This document shows positions 44,028-55,393 of a DNA stretch of 64,000 bases, piece after piece. This DNA comes from Porphyra umbilicalis. Its lineage: Eukaryota > Rhodophyta > Bangiophyceae > Bangiales > Bangiaceae. The notes under the pieces were generated by a model that saw nothing but the letters and a program-made list of their open reading frames with translations, made no database searches and was not told the DNA's origin. The DNA lies in NCBI GenBank assembly GCA_002049455.2, contig KV919088.1, forward strand, positions 1 to 64,000. The letters run 5' to 3'. The stretch's first letter is position 1; every line of letters begins with the position of its first letter. Position numbers and translations under genes: made by a program.

Positions 44028-45842
44028 ATGGACGACCAGGCGCAAGAAGGCCCTTCCCCCAGACCGTCCCTCATTGCTACTCTTTTGACCGCCGCCGCCC
44101 TGATCCCGCAGGCGTCGGCTGTGCTCTCGGCGCGACCTGGGACAGCGGAGGCGGTCAACGCGGCGGCAAGAGCTGCCCTGGACGCCGTTCGCCAAGCTGT
44201 ACAAGGGAGCCCCCCCCCCCCAGCTCTACCCGCACCACCAGCTTCCGGGGCGCCTGGGGTTGCTGCTCTAGGCGCCCCACGTGAGGCGCCTGAGGTTGCT
44301 GCTCCAGGCGCCCCACGCGGGGTGCCTGGGATTGCTGCTCCCGGCGCCCCACGCGGCGAGCGACCGAGGAGGGCAAGTTTGACCATCCAGCAGAAGCAGC
44401 TGCTCATCACTCAAGTCGACGACAAGGTCCCGCGCGACGTGCTGGCGCAGAGGTATGGCATCTCCAAGAGGACCATCCATAGCGTGTCTGCGCGGCGGCG
44501 TGAGGTGTGGGCCGCCGCAGCTGCAGGAGCCCCCTCGTTTGCGCGCTGCGTCCAGCCATGCCGCTTCCCACTGGTAAACTGCCTCCTTTTTGAATGGTTT
44601 TTGCGTATTCGGACCATGGGGCGCAAGACGATGCCCCTCTCTCGGCTGGCCTTATCCGTCAAGGCCCGCGAGCTGGCGCAGCGCCACTACCCTGGCCAGG
44701 ACTTCTCAGCGTCGAACGGGTTTATCGACCGCTGGGCGAGGCGCCACGGAGTTCGGAGCATCCACCTCCACGGCTCCGGTGGCGGCGTGGACAATGTGGA
44801 AGGGGAAACAAGAATGGCAGAACTACGGGCAAAAATGGTTGGGCTTGACCCAGACTGCATTCTCAACATGGACGAGGCGGCGCTATCCTACCAACTGGCG
44901 CCAACCCGCTCCTACGTGATGGATTGTGATGCTCGGGAGACGCGCGGCACTGCTATGCATAGGGCCAAGGCACGCATCACGCTCATCGTTTGCATCAACG
45001 CAACGGGCACCTTTAAGTCCATCTCCGTGATTGGGAAGGCGGCCGAGCCGGTTTGCTTCCGTGGGGTGCAACAACTTCCCTTAAGGTACTACAGTCAAAA
45101 GAATGCGTGGATGGACTCCACGGTGTACGCCAAGTGGCTGGCCGACCTCAGTGCTGATTGGGCGGCCTTCACGGCGCAGCGCGGCTTTTTGGTCATAGAC
45201 AACGCGTCTGGCCACGACTCGTCGAAAACGAGTGACCGACTGGACATCGAGTGGCTGCCGCCCAATACCACGGCGCTTTTTCAACCGGCAGACCAAGGCG
45301 CCATCAACGCGGTTAAGTCAACATACAAGCGCGGCATGATGCGGGAGATGCTGGGGACGTTTGACCAGCAATTTGAGGAGACCCCGCCCGAACGGGACGC
45401 CCGGCGGAGGAGGGACGCTCGGGCGAGGCCCGGGTCCCTTGGGGTGGCGGATGGGCGAGCACCGCACGTGCTGGACGCCATGCGCCTCGTTAAGGAGGCT
45501 TTTTCTGGCCTGTCCGCTACTGCCATCATGCGCTGCTGGCTACGCGCCAAGTGCACCCCCCCTGACGTCTCGCGACTCATCCAGCTGAGGCTGGACCAGG
45601 CGGTGGCGGCGGCCCGGGAGCACCCCCCGACAGACGATGCGCAGGCCATATTTGCATTGCTGCGCAGCGCGAGGAGCCTGGGCCCGGTCGGCGGTCAGCA
45701 TGTTGGCGAGGGCGCCAACCGCGCGCATGAGGGCTTCATTCCTGGCAGCCATCCTCGTGCGCTGTCAGTCATTGAGGTGTGGCTTGGGGATGAAGATAGC
45801 GCAGACTCCATTATGTCTGTTGTGGACACAGAAATAAACTGA
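44028..45842 (+). CDS. pogo/Tigger transposase (CENP-B-like, DD30D)
   Basis: 604 residues from the ATG at 44028 (MDDQAQEGPSPRPS). Domains: an Ala/Pro linker with PGVAALGAPREAPE repeats (60-110); a Psq/HTH segment (RASLTIQQKQLLITQVDDKV to about 155) with a recognition helix near KRTIHSV; a CENP-B-type second DNA-binding domain (about 180-250, ending FIDRWARRHGVRSIHLHG); and the DDE_1 nuclease. The triad is D282 in ILNMDEAALSYQ, D391 in FLVIDNASGHD and D422 in LFQPADQGAINA, with exactly 30 residues between the second and third, the pogo spacing. A 25-residue Arg/Asp-rich insert follows near residue 450. The frame is unbroken and ends with acidic residues. It acts in the nucleus to cut at the 19-bp ends. 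Earlier in-frame starts would add about 90 non-conserved residues. Confidence 0.9.
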   Translation: MDDQAQEGPSPRPSLIATLLTAAALIPQASAVLSARPGTAEAVNAAARAALDAVRQAVQGSPPPPALPAPPASGAPGVAALGAPREAPEVAAPGAPRGVPGIAAPGAPRGERPRRASLTIQQKQLLITQVDDKVPRDVLAQRYGISKRTIHSVSARRREVWAAAAAGAPSFARCVQPCRFPLVNCLLFEWFLRIRTMGRKTMPLSRLALSVKARELAQRHYPGQDFSASNGFIDRWARRHGVRSIHLHGSGGGVDNVEGETRMAELRAKMVGLDPDCILNMDEAALSYQLAPTRSYVMDCDARETRGTAMHRAKARITLIVCINATGTFKSISVIGKAAEPVCFRGVQQLPLRYYSQKNAWMDSTVYAKWLADLSADWAAFTAQRGFLVIDNASGHDSSKTSDRLDIEWLPPNTTALFQPADQGAINAVKSTYKRGMMREMLGTFDQQFEETPPERDARRRRDARARPGSLGVADGRAPHVLDAMRLVKEAFSGLSATAIMRCWLRAKCTPPDVSRLIQLRLDQAVAAAREHPPTDDAQAIFALLRSARSLGPVGGQHVGEGANRAHEGFIPGSHPRALSVIEVWLGDEDSADSIMSVVDTEIN

Positions 45843-46878
45843 CCCCTGGCCAGACGGACCATCACGCCGTGGCCGCATCCCCAACTCCCGGATGCCTTCT
45901 GTTTAATATTGCCCGCGAGAAGAAAAAAAGCATAATGGCCACAGAAGGCAAGCCATGTTTGTCTCAATATGGCATGGGGGGGGGTTGGGGCGCGGGGGGA
46001 TGGGGGGCGGAGCGCCCTGCAGCACTCCGCGGCGGATCGCGGCGGCTCAGAGGGGGGGGGGGCGGGGGACGGGGGGATGAGGGGGGGGTTCAACCCCTTC
46101 GTCAATTTGATGCGGGGGGGGGGGGGGGGGGGGGCGGGGTGGATGGGCAGAGCGGGGCGCTGGGGTGGGCGGGGGGGCTGGGGGCAGGCTGCCCAGTGGC
46201 ACCCGCCGCGGCGACTTGGCTGGGGGGGTGGCTCTCGGGGACAGAATCTGGGGCGGCGACCCGCAAGGTCTGGCGCATCGAGCCCAGTGATGCCAATGAT
46301 GGATGACCAAATTTGGTCGGGTCCCGCGCAAGTGCTGGGGGGGGCGAGTCGGGGGGGCTGGCGAGGTAGGGGGGGGGGGGTTCGTTGAGCGGGGGCGGGT
46401 CGGGTTGGCGGGGGGCGCGTTGGGGGGGGGGGGGTGTGGCGGGCGGGGCGGGGGGGGGGAGGGGGAGGGGGTGGGATAGGGGGGGGGAGGCTGGGGCGGG
46501 CGGGGGTTAGCGGCGTGCCATCCGATGGCACCCGCCGCGGTGACTCGGGGTGAGGAAGGGAGCGGGTGCCACCCGTAAGATCCAGCGCGTGGCCCCCGCG
46601 AGGAGAATGACGGGTGACTGAACCGAGTCGGGACCCGGTCCAGTGTCGGTCGGCAGATGGCGCCGGCCTCTCTCCACGGCTGCGGTTGGGTGGGTCCAGC
46701 ATGCATCGTTGCGTGGCGATTGCATATTTACCGTCAAGTGCTTTGTCGTGATCCAGCCAGACTGTCCCCAGAACACCGCCAGCCTGTCTCCTCCAACCTA
46801 TTTACGTGGGCCAAGATCCGTTTGGCAATATGGCCCCGGACACTTTTAGGAGGGCCACCTCTTTGGTCTACCCTGGGG
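45843..46878. other. G-rich non-coding right arm of the pogo element
   Basis: From about 45975 to 46500 the plus strand is dominated by runs of six or more G, including several of 10-18. The opposite strand is therefore Pro-rich in every frame. Quadruplex formation is plausible. No gene is supported. Confidence 0.6.
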
Positions 46879-47091
46879 CAAGTGAGGGGTCGCACTGTAC
46901 ACGCCCAGTTAAGCCGTCGCATACGGCTTTCGGCATTACAGCCGTCTACGAAAAATATCTGCGACGTGGCGAGATGTGAACGGGGCGTGGGGTCGCGGAG
47001 CTCAGAATCGTGCGTGGCAAAACAGCTCATTTGAATCGTGGGGGGGGAGGGTGCCATTCGACAACGCCTTCCAAACACGCAGTCATGGATA

Positions 47092-47490
47092 TTGCTGATC
47101 CCCGAATTTTGTCCTGGTGGACAGAGACTGACTGGCGGACCGACTCTCTCCACCAATCAGATGCGCCCCTGGGACTGACTTGGTGCTCCTGATTGCTTAC
47201 ATGTGCCCATCCAGCCTGGAAATCGACATCAGCACCTCCTTTTTTCTGCACTTCTGGCAAGGAGACAGTAGAAAATCTCAAGATCTCGCGTGGGCAGCTT
47301 GCTCCGCGCCAAGAAAATCGGATCCAGCGGCAACAAACAGTGAGTTCTGCTGGATGCAAGGTCCTGGCACCGATTGCGGGCTTTCTATTGGCTTCGTTGC
47401 ATTCTTATTGTCGTTTTAGACCAATAGAGTGCTCTTATTCACAGTCAGTCTCTGTCTCAGTCCCCCAGGACAAAATTCGGGGATCAGCAA
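47092..47490. mobile_element. 399-bp MITE with TA target duplication
   Basis: A perfect 26-bp inverted repeat beginning TTGCTGATCCCCGAATTTTG starts at 47092 and ends at 47490, with TA outside both ends (47090-47091, 47491-47492). The repeats extend further as GGAC and AGAGACTGACTG after a 6-bp indel. No coding capacity. TA duplication points to a Tc1/mariner parent, but the ends do not match the pogo element. Confidence 0.9.
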
Positions 47491-47492
47491 TA

Positions 47493-48109
47493 CCTCAAGG
47501 GACCCGTGATCGTCGGGAAAGTGGGGCGCATACTAGACGTGTACTAACACGCGTACTAGGCTAAATCTCATGTACTACAGGCCCGATTGCCTTACTGGCA
47601 TCAATTCGGAGCGGCGGCCGTGGGGGGGGGGCCGAACGCACGGCATCTGGGGGGGGGGGGGTCCAGAACGTGGGCTACAAGTCGCACGTGCTGGCGCCGT
47701 GGGGTGTACCAGGTAAATCGGGCCAGATTCGTGGACTTGTAGCCCCTGCTGAAGCAGGCTACAAGTGACACACAAGGAAGTCGGGTGTGTCTTCGTCGTT
47801 TCGCAGCGTGCCAGGGCCAGTCAGGACGGTTTGTCACCCATCAATCTGTGTGGGGCGTCCCTGGAATGCCAGAAGCTACCAGCGTTCAGCACGTAGAAGC
47901 AGCAGCTCTGAGGGTCACACATCACTTTCTTTAATGCGACCGGCCGGGTCCCAAACGCTTCATTGCTTCTGACACGTCCCTCAACCGAGACCTTCGCGAC
48001 ACGCATTGATTCAAGCTCCGAGAGGCACAACTGCCTTGCTCGTCTACCCCTCCCGCCCCACCAACACCCCATCCCACCCCCCCGCCCTCCTCCCCCCCCC
48101 CTCCCCCCA
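47493..48109. other. Non-coding flank left of two-gene element B
   Basis: Contains the GGGCTACAAGTC fold-backs (47672-47768), G runs at 47621-47629 and 47651-47661, and a C-rich tract at 48040-48110. No gene. One terminus of element B should lie here. Confidence 0.4.
47672..47768. repeat. Triple GGCTACAAGT fold-back
   Basis: GGGCTACAAGTC (47672-47683) is inverted as GACTTGTAGCCC (47734-47745) and then repeated as AGGCTACAAGTG (47757-47768), so the middle copy can pair with either neighbour. Confidence 0.85.
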
Positions 48110-51100
48110 TCATTCGTCATCCGTCTCCTCTCCCGCATCGCTGACCGCGAATGCGTTCACAAAAAAGCGGGCGGCGCGCAGCTCTGCAGCGGTGGATGGT
48201 ACCTCGTTAGGCATGAAAAGCAAGCCATGCCGCTCACAAAGCTCCTCCCAGTCGTGCTCCACTGCAACCCAGCCCACAATTTCGCTGACCTCCACGACTT
48301 CCAGACGGGCCGCATTCCCACCGGACGGTACCGCCCATCGCAGTCGCTGACACCCGTAGTCCGTCAGTACACAACCCTCACGAGGTGCCGCTTCCTCTGC
48401 CCGCCGAACCACCAGCCGATTTCGTCTCCCAGTTCGGGACTGTACAACGAGCGCAGCTTGACCGTAGAATTTGTTGCCACCGGGCCCGCGGTACTGCAGC
48501 CAGTCATACCAAGGAGCGCCATGAAAGCTCGCTGCCGCACGAATGGTTTTGGCCACCCAGCCACGCCTAGGGGCGGATGACTTGCCGTAGTATACGAAGT
48601 CGCAATAGACCAAGGAAGCACTGTCCTCCACCTCCAACACAGTACAGAGCCCAGGCAATTTGCGCTTGCGCGCAAGCTGTGGCGCAGTACAGCGGTGGGA
48701 GAAGCGAAGAGGTCTGCTGCGGCGTCCGGCGTGTACTGGCATTGCAGCTGAGCCCGCTGCGATTGGGCGCTCCTCTTCCTCCAGCAATAAGGCAGCCACC
48801 TGCTGGTTCAACAGCAGCTGCTCAACAAACTGGTCGCGCCTCTTGTTGGTGGCCTTGTACGCCGCTTTCACTACCTTGTGCAGCGTCTCATTGTAGCCCG
48901 TGTTCCCGTCGAACAAATTTCCTCGCAGACGGAACTCGTCAAGTAGATGCACGGCAAGGCGGTGCAACTTCGTAGTATGCGACGGACCGAGCAACGGCTG
49001 GTACTAGTCGATGACCCATTTCTGTGCCCGTTCAGCAACTGCCGCCGCTTGTACGCCATTGATCCCACCGCCAGTACACCTCTCAGCAAAGATCTCGTTC
49101 GTCACTGCCACCAGCTCACACACGGCCCTCGTCAGAAGCCGGTGGTCCGTATCGTTCTGCGCGGAGCCAATGGTGGCGACGACGGCAAAGGGCGAGAACG
49201 GCAGAGCCCGTCGGTGCTCGCTACCCGTCATCGTTGCCTGCTTCGTAGCCTTGGTTACAAAATACCTACGCACGAGGGAGATAGAATCGAAGCCAGTACA
49301 TGAAAGAAATAGTACACAACGCTAGCTTAAAAGGAATCGGGTACAAGTGTCAATCTCCGTGTCAGTTTAGGTCGATGAGCTACTCAACCGCGCGTCGCTG
49401 TCACCGATCGTTCACTACTCGTCACCCAATACAAAACACCTTCGTTCTCTATACTCTGACGTACCCGGGGTGTATGTGTGGCACTCGTGCACGGCGTGAG
49501 GGATGCTTGAACCGCATGTTGATGGCGCGCTCGGAAGTGGTGACTGTGCCGAGCCGTACATGGCCACCCGGCATAGCAATCTTCCGGAGGTACTCGGGTA
49601 CCGCCTTTGCGACCATGCGGTTGATACCAACGTCCATGACCTGATCACACGCAGACCACAGCACAGTACCAACACGAACGGGAATGCACATGCAACGTGT
49701 CGTTCGTGAGCTGACACCCGGTACCAACACAAGCGGCCTGGCCTCCACAGGACGCAGTCGTTGTACGGAACATCCACAAACAGGACGATACCGAAAAGAC
49801 GCACATACAGCTTGAGAAACATACGTGGAGGTGGTCAAACCCTGGCAAACGATACAGCATACGCGGGCCGTTGCCAAGCCCGGCCCATTCAGCCAGAACA
49901 CGAACCATGCTGTTCAAACTGTGCGCCATCTGCGCCTCGGTACGCATCGCGCCAGCACCGCGGAAGTCACCCATCAGCACATTGCGCAGTTGCACCCGCA
50001 CAGTCTCGTGCACATCCCTTGGGGGAGCATTCGTGCCCGCCTCCGTACAGGAGCTGTCCCGCCCAACAGTACATGCCGTGCAAGGGAAGAGGCAGCCAGA
50101 CCCCTTCAGACACATGACTGCGCGCACCTCGGGTTGGTCACATACGTACAGAAGAGCACGGGGAGCGACACGCACGCAGCCACCACCGGGAAGATTGAGC
50201 CTCGTCCCGTCATGACTTGCCAGCAGACTTGCCCGGAATACAACATGTAGGATGCGCTGCAGCAACTCGGCACGTACTTCCTGGCCCTTCATGGTCTCGA
50301 GAAACTTGGCCTCCACCTGCGGGATGTACGCCAGGGGGACCCACCGCACCTCATCTGTGTTGATGTTGATGACCCGCGTCCGCAAAGGGTAGGCCGACAC
50401 AGCGCCGCTGCTGCTCAGTACAGTCGAGTGGGAGTACATATTGAACCCCAGCACACGCGTCCCTGGATGTAAGGTACCGTCAACGTGCTCCTTTTGCCGC
50501 TTGTACATTTCACCGTCCCATGCGTTGCACAGTACGGTGCCCGGTGCGGTCATACTGGCGTCTGTACTGGCGTCCATCGACCCAGCATCATGTTCAGTAG
50601 ACGAAGATGCCCCCCAGTACAGGTCCTCGGGTTGGGCACGCATCACCTCGTCTTGAGCGGCTTGTAGTGCGTCTCTGAAGAAGACGGTGTACTGGCGCCC
50701 GTCAATCTTCATGATGACCTTCCTCCAGTTGAGCGGCGCAATGAGGGTCCGCTTGTAGCGGCGCACGGCGGCAATGAAGCGCCAGACCGTCTTGAAAGCA
50801 TCCGTGAAAGGTCTTGTCGTGGCAGCATCCGTGGCCGCTTCGACCTTCAGCGTGTAGTTTTACAGGGCCTTGAGCTCGCGCTGCGCCATCACACCCCCGC
50901 TGCCAACAGTACAGGCATGGATGAAGATGTGCTGGAGACCATCTCGCTGCCACGGCTCAACGCGACCCCCCAGCATAGGAAAAGCCATCGTAGACTGGTC
51001 TGCATCAGCAAAGCGCTCGTAGAGCGAAAAAAGGTCGTCACACAAGCGACGGTCAGGGTCACCGTCTTCTTTGTCCGAGCCACTATCAGGCGCTGACAAT

Positions 51101-51660
51101 CGCCCACCACCTCGCGGCGAAGTGTCATCACCCGTGGCGCCCCACGCTGGTGTACGAGAACGCTCACCAAACGCGTCCAGAGTACATCCGTCCTCCTGTG
51201 CAGTACAGCTTGCTCCAACAGTACAGTTCCACGAGCGCCGATGCCGCCGCCGCCGCTGACCTCCATGCCGACCTTCAGCTTGGCGTGCACGCCTTGCCTG
51301 GGCAGATGGTTGTCCTCGAAGGGCACGACCACGACGGTGCTCACACGTGAGCGTCCTGGCAAGCTCGAGATAGAAATCCGATGGGAGTGCTGCAGCTGTC
51401 CCAACTGCCCCGACATGTCCGCCAGCAGGGCCAGTTGGGTGAGACGTGGCCGCGTCTTGATCGCCCAGCATGGGATCGTCGTCGTCCTGGCCAGGTAGTA
51501 AAGGCGTGTCATCGTCGGTCTCGATACATCTTGTATTGACAGGTACAGCCGTAGGATTGACGGGGGGCATGTCGTGGCAGTGCGACGCGTTGAAGTGCCG
51601 CGACTCGCCAACAGAAGAGCGCAGCATGCGGCCGCAACTCGCAACCCGACAGGGAAACAT
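48110..51660 (-). pseudogene. C2H2-finger CMC/Plavaka/Tnp2-like transposase B, two in-frame stops
   Basis: Three exons are inferred by comparison with copy A: 51660-49825, 49640-49465 and 49265-48110. Introns are 184 bp (GTATGT, GATCAG) and 199 bp (GTACGT, CGTAG). The second intron sits at exactly the same Gly codon as the intron of copy A; the first is absent from copy A. The N-terminal finger (FPCRVASCGRMLRSSVGESR, then two His) has C-X4-C-X12-H-X4-H spacing. Core motifs: MYSHSTVLSSSGAVSAYPLR, CLFPCTACTVGRD, LPGFDHLH, then GINRMVAKAVPEYLRK after intron 1, QATMTGSEH, and HTTKLHRLAVHLLDEFRLRG with KAAYKATNKR. The C-terminal domain (GGNKFYGQAALVV to EETDDE) matches copy A. TAA at 50860-50862 and TAG at 49004-49006 interrupt frames that are otherwise open and conserved on both sides. 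Confidence 0.72.
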
Positions 51661-52571
51661 AGCCACAGTCGGGCACGATTGGTCGCCACATCAAAGGTCA
51701 GGACAGAGGCCAAAGCCAACGGACGGTGAAACGGTGCAGTGCGTCTAGCGGCGCGTCCGACGGTGCGTGCTCGCGACCGGTGTGTACGCACTACAGGTGT
51801 GTACTCGCGACAGGTGCGTACTCACGACAGCTGTGTACTCACGACAGGTGGTGTGTACTCACGACAGTATTGATCCGTCCAGTTCATTGGTCCAGCACAG
51901 TACAACCAATACACGAAGTAGTACCACTAAAGAATAAGGTAGCCCCTCCCTTTAGTTATATAACTGCAATCAGCACAGTGCTGACAACAATGTGTACCGC
52001 ACCCGGCTGTACTCCTAGCCAGGCTCAGTGCTGTCGAGCACGTCCGGGGAGCCGTCTTTAGCTGACCCAGTCCAGGGTGTTCACTGCCAGTTGTCCGTAG
52101 CACACCTGTCCAGAACTAATCTGCCAACACAAGATCGAACAGCATTGGCCACAGCATGTCGTGCTGACACAGACTCGAGTGCTGATTGGTACAGCGACGA
52201 CAGTCAATGAGCTCGTCCGTACCCGGGAGGTGTACCCACGCGGGCCCTCGAACCAACACCGTCACAGCCGTCACCCCGACGACCCCCTCCCTGTGTGCTG
52301 TTGCAGGCTGCTGCACGGCCTCGACGGAGCGGGCCCGCAGCGGGCCCGGAACGACGACTCGACTCAACGTTGCGCTCTTGAGAGCAAGGGACGGGCGTCA
52401 CCGTCATGGCCCGTGGACTGATGACTCGTGGGCTGCTCCCGTACTCCCGCATGGTTCGCGGCTGCTCCCTCTCTCCCCTCCCCTTGCTGGCCTCACCCCT
52501 TCTGCTGACACCCCCTTCCCCCTCCAGCCCATCCACCCAATCCCCCTTCACGCTCCCCGCCGCCAGGAGGT
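51661..52571. promoter_or_regulatory. Shared divergent promoter region of element B
   Basis: Lies between the start codons of the two divergent genes. It contains the 17-bp tandem array (51762-51867), a TATATAAC box near 51957 and several ACAGTACA-type motifs. The array is the likely place for binding of an element-encoded protein, by analogy with subterminal repeats in CACTA elements; this is inference. Confidence 0.45.
51762..51867. repeat. 17-bp tandem array, six units
   Basis: Units follow GGTGTGTACTCRCGACA, the last with a 3-bp insertion. They lie about 100-210 bp upstream of the transposase B start codon. Confidence 0.9.
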
Positions 52572-53189
52572 ATGACTCTGTTGGACGACGTGAGTCGCCT
52601 TCTTGAGGCCGCTAGCGACGCACTGGACGCCGCGAATGCGGGACACAATGACGGTGTGACTGCCGGCCCGGCAGCAATGCCCACTGTCAGTGGTCCAGCA
52701 GCCACCGGCTACGTTGCCGGCTCCGGTGACAGTGAGGGTCTCCACGGCGGCCACGTCGGTTGTGTCGGCCGTGTTGACGAGGGCCATGTCGACCCTGCTG
52801 GCAGGCTGGCCCCAGCACCGACCGCCGCATCGGCCTCCGTGCCCGTCAACGGCCTCGTTCTTACACCCACTCCGCCTTTGTTGCCGCCGTTTCCTACCCT
52901 GGGGACTCCGCTTCCCGTGCCGGAAATCACACCAGTGCCGCTGACGGACGGGGCTTGGGATCCCGCCGTGTCGCCCGACACGATCGCGGCAGCCGCCGCA
53001 AGGCTGGTTGCGGCCGTCAACATGGTCGTCACCGCGAGGGCGAGCACCAACACGGGCGCCGCCGCTTCCTATATTGGCGCCGCCAGCACGCACGTGGCAG
53101 CCCGCCTGGTGGACCCCGCGGCCCCCGCGGTCGCCGCCGACAGTACGGTCTCCCCCGCTGCCGACACGGACGCCCTCGCAAGTACGGTC

Positions 53190-53720
53190 ACCCCCACTGC
53201 CCCCAAGGTCGCCCCCGCGAGTACGGTCGCCCCCGCCAGTACGGTCGCCCCCGCCGCCCCCAAGGGCGCCCCCGCGAGTACGGTCGCCCCCGCCAGTACG
53301 GTCGCCCCCGCAAGTACGGTCGTCCCCGCCAGTGCGGTCGCCCCCGCTGCCCCCAAGGTCGCCCCCGCGAATACGGTCGCCCCCACGAGTACGGCTGCCC
53401 CCGCCAGGACGGTCGCCGCCGCCAACAAGGTACCCCCGCTGTTAACACGGTCGCTGCCGCCAGCACGGGCGCTTCCACCGCCACTTCGGACGCCCCCGCC
53501 CCCCCCGAAGCCACCACTGCCAACACGCTCGCCGCTGCCAGTACGGTTGCCCCCACCGCCAACACGGTGGTCGCCGTCAGTACGGTCGCCCCGGCTACCA
53601 ACGCGGTCGGCGCTGCCAGTACGGACGCAGCTGCCAGGACGGACGCCGCTGCCAGTACGGACGCCGCTGCCAGTACGGTCGCCGCCATCAACACGGTGAC
53701 CGCCGTCAGCACGGGCACCT
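53190..53720 (+). repeat. Coding minisatellite of 18-24 bp units in companion B
   Basis: GCCAGTACGGTCGCCCCC-type units repeat about 25 times, encoding ASTVAP and variants, with interspersed GCCCCCAAG units. The one-base frameshift near 53430 lies inside this array, where slippage is likely. Confidence 0.85.
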
Positions 53721-55393
53721 CCGCCAAGACGGTGATCACCGCCGAGACTGTGTGCGTCGCCGCCAACACGGCGGCCGCCGCCAGTGCGGTAGGCGTGGTT
53801 GACAGGCCGGCGTCGGCGGCCAGTACGGGTGCCGGAGTGGCCGCCGCCGCCAATCCAAGCGCTGGTGCCGTCATCGACATCGGCGACGCGCGCGACGCAG
53901 TCGACGCAAACGACGCGGGTGACGCGATGGATGTGGATGCGCCCTTGGCAGCGAATGAGGCCAACCCAGTCGGTCCGGCGACGTCGCCTCCTCGCTTTAA
54001 CGTCACCAGCACGCGTGATTCAGGTCGCATGGGGACGTTGGCGGCTGGCTCTTGTAGTAGGAGTGCAAGCTCTGGTAGTAGGAGTGCAAGTGAGAAGCGG
54101 ACAACAACTCGCAACGCCAACGCCAACGCTTCTCACCAACTGTACGTTTGTGCCGCTTACTCGACTATTTCTTTTACTCTCCTTCTTTCGTGCTATTTTT
54201 GTACTGCTGCTGCTTTACTGGACGAGGTGGTTGTTGGTATATCTCATGCAAGTACTGACTGGGCGTGTCTTGGACGCTTGTGCTTTCCTCCCTCTTGTGG
54301 TTTTGTGATGCAGGCAAGGGAGGCTGGACTTCAGCTGCTGGAAAGGCAGCAAGCACGGCCACCGGCGGTTGCTCATTGCCAGCAACCCCGCTCCTCCCTC
54401 CAAGTCACCATCGACCCCGTCACGAAAGCGCACGAGGGCGCAAGCGTTGGCAGACGAGTCGAGCGCCGTCGTGACCGCGCTCGAATGGACACGCGGCGGC
54501 ACCGCGGTTCCTGTCGCCCCTCCCGCTTGAAGCCCTACTGGCGGGGACGCGACGCTGTATGCGTACATCTCCGCGCACAACTCCTATATCGCGGCGATGG
54601 CGGCGTCTTCCATGGCCGTAAACTCGGAGGTGCCCGTCGGCGAGGTGGGCCTGGTGCATGACGCGTCCCCCCCTGCGAAACGACAGCGCCAAGGGGCCTG
54701 CGCCGTGGACGCGGGGGGCCCCGCGGGTGGGTTTGTTGGTTCTTGTGGTTCCGCCGACGCGGGCGGTAACGGTGGCGCTGGCAAGGACGGCGGCGGCGGG
54801 AGTGGCGACAACGACGGCGCTGGTGGTGACGACGAGGGCGGGGGCGTCGTCGGCGCGGATGTGGGCGTTATACCCAGTGGTGACGTCGGCGTCAGTCGTG
54901 CTGCTGGCGCTGGCGGGGCTGCAGGCGGGGACGGCTACGGCGACGGTGCGAGCGAGGCCGTTGGCGGGGGTATCGCCGGTGACGGGAAGCGTCACTTCAC
55001 CCTACGTCGGTCGGCGTTCGTCAGACGCAAGAAGGCGCCCCCCTTCGTGTCATCTGGGCAGCCGCGCATTCTTGGTCTTCGGCGTGTACTGACTTGGCGT
55101 GTACTGCGTGCGCTCGTACAACCGAAGTCGGCTGATGACGGCTTTCACTCTGCCGACACGCTCGACGCCGTGCTGCGGGAGGTGGTGATGGACGTGCATG
55201 GGGTCGGTGTTGCAGCTGCGAAGGACATGCTGAAGACGGTGTACCGACCTGCGGCCCCCAGCGCGAGCGGTCGGGGCAAGACGGGGTTGGCGTCAAAGAA
55301 GGCCAAGGAGCCCGCCCCGGTGGCCCAGCGTCTGTGGTTGGGAAAGACAAGGAACAACATTCACTGCAGCCTGAACAAGGTCATCCAGCGGAC

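Larger units (their letters stand above)
43690..46897 (+). mobile_element. pogo/Tigger-type Tc1/mariner transposon, 3,208 bp, TA target duplication
   Basis: Perfect 19-bp inverted repeats CAGTGCGACCCCTCACTTG at 43690-43708 and 46879-46897, flanked by TA on both sides (43688-43689, 46898-46899). CAGT ends plus TA are typical of pogo elements. One uninterrupted transposase gene (44028-45842) sits inside. The left arm carries a perfect 24-bp palindrome; the right arm is a 1-kb G-rich non-coding region. All parts needed for movement appear present, so this is the best candidate for a recently active element in the window. Confidence 0.93.

Noticed and set aside
45695-46702. Proline-rich minus-strand protein
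   Set aside because: It is the complement of G runs in the pogo right arm.
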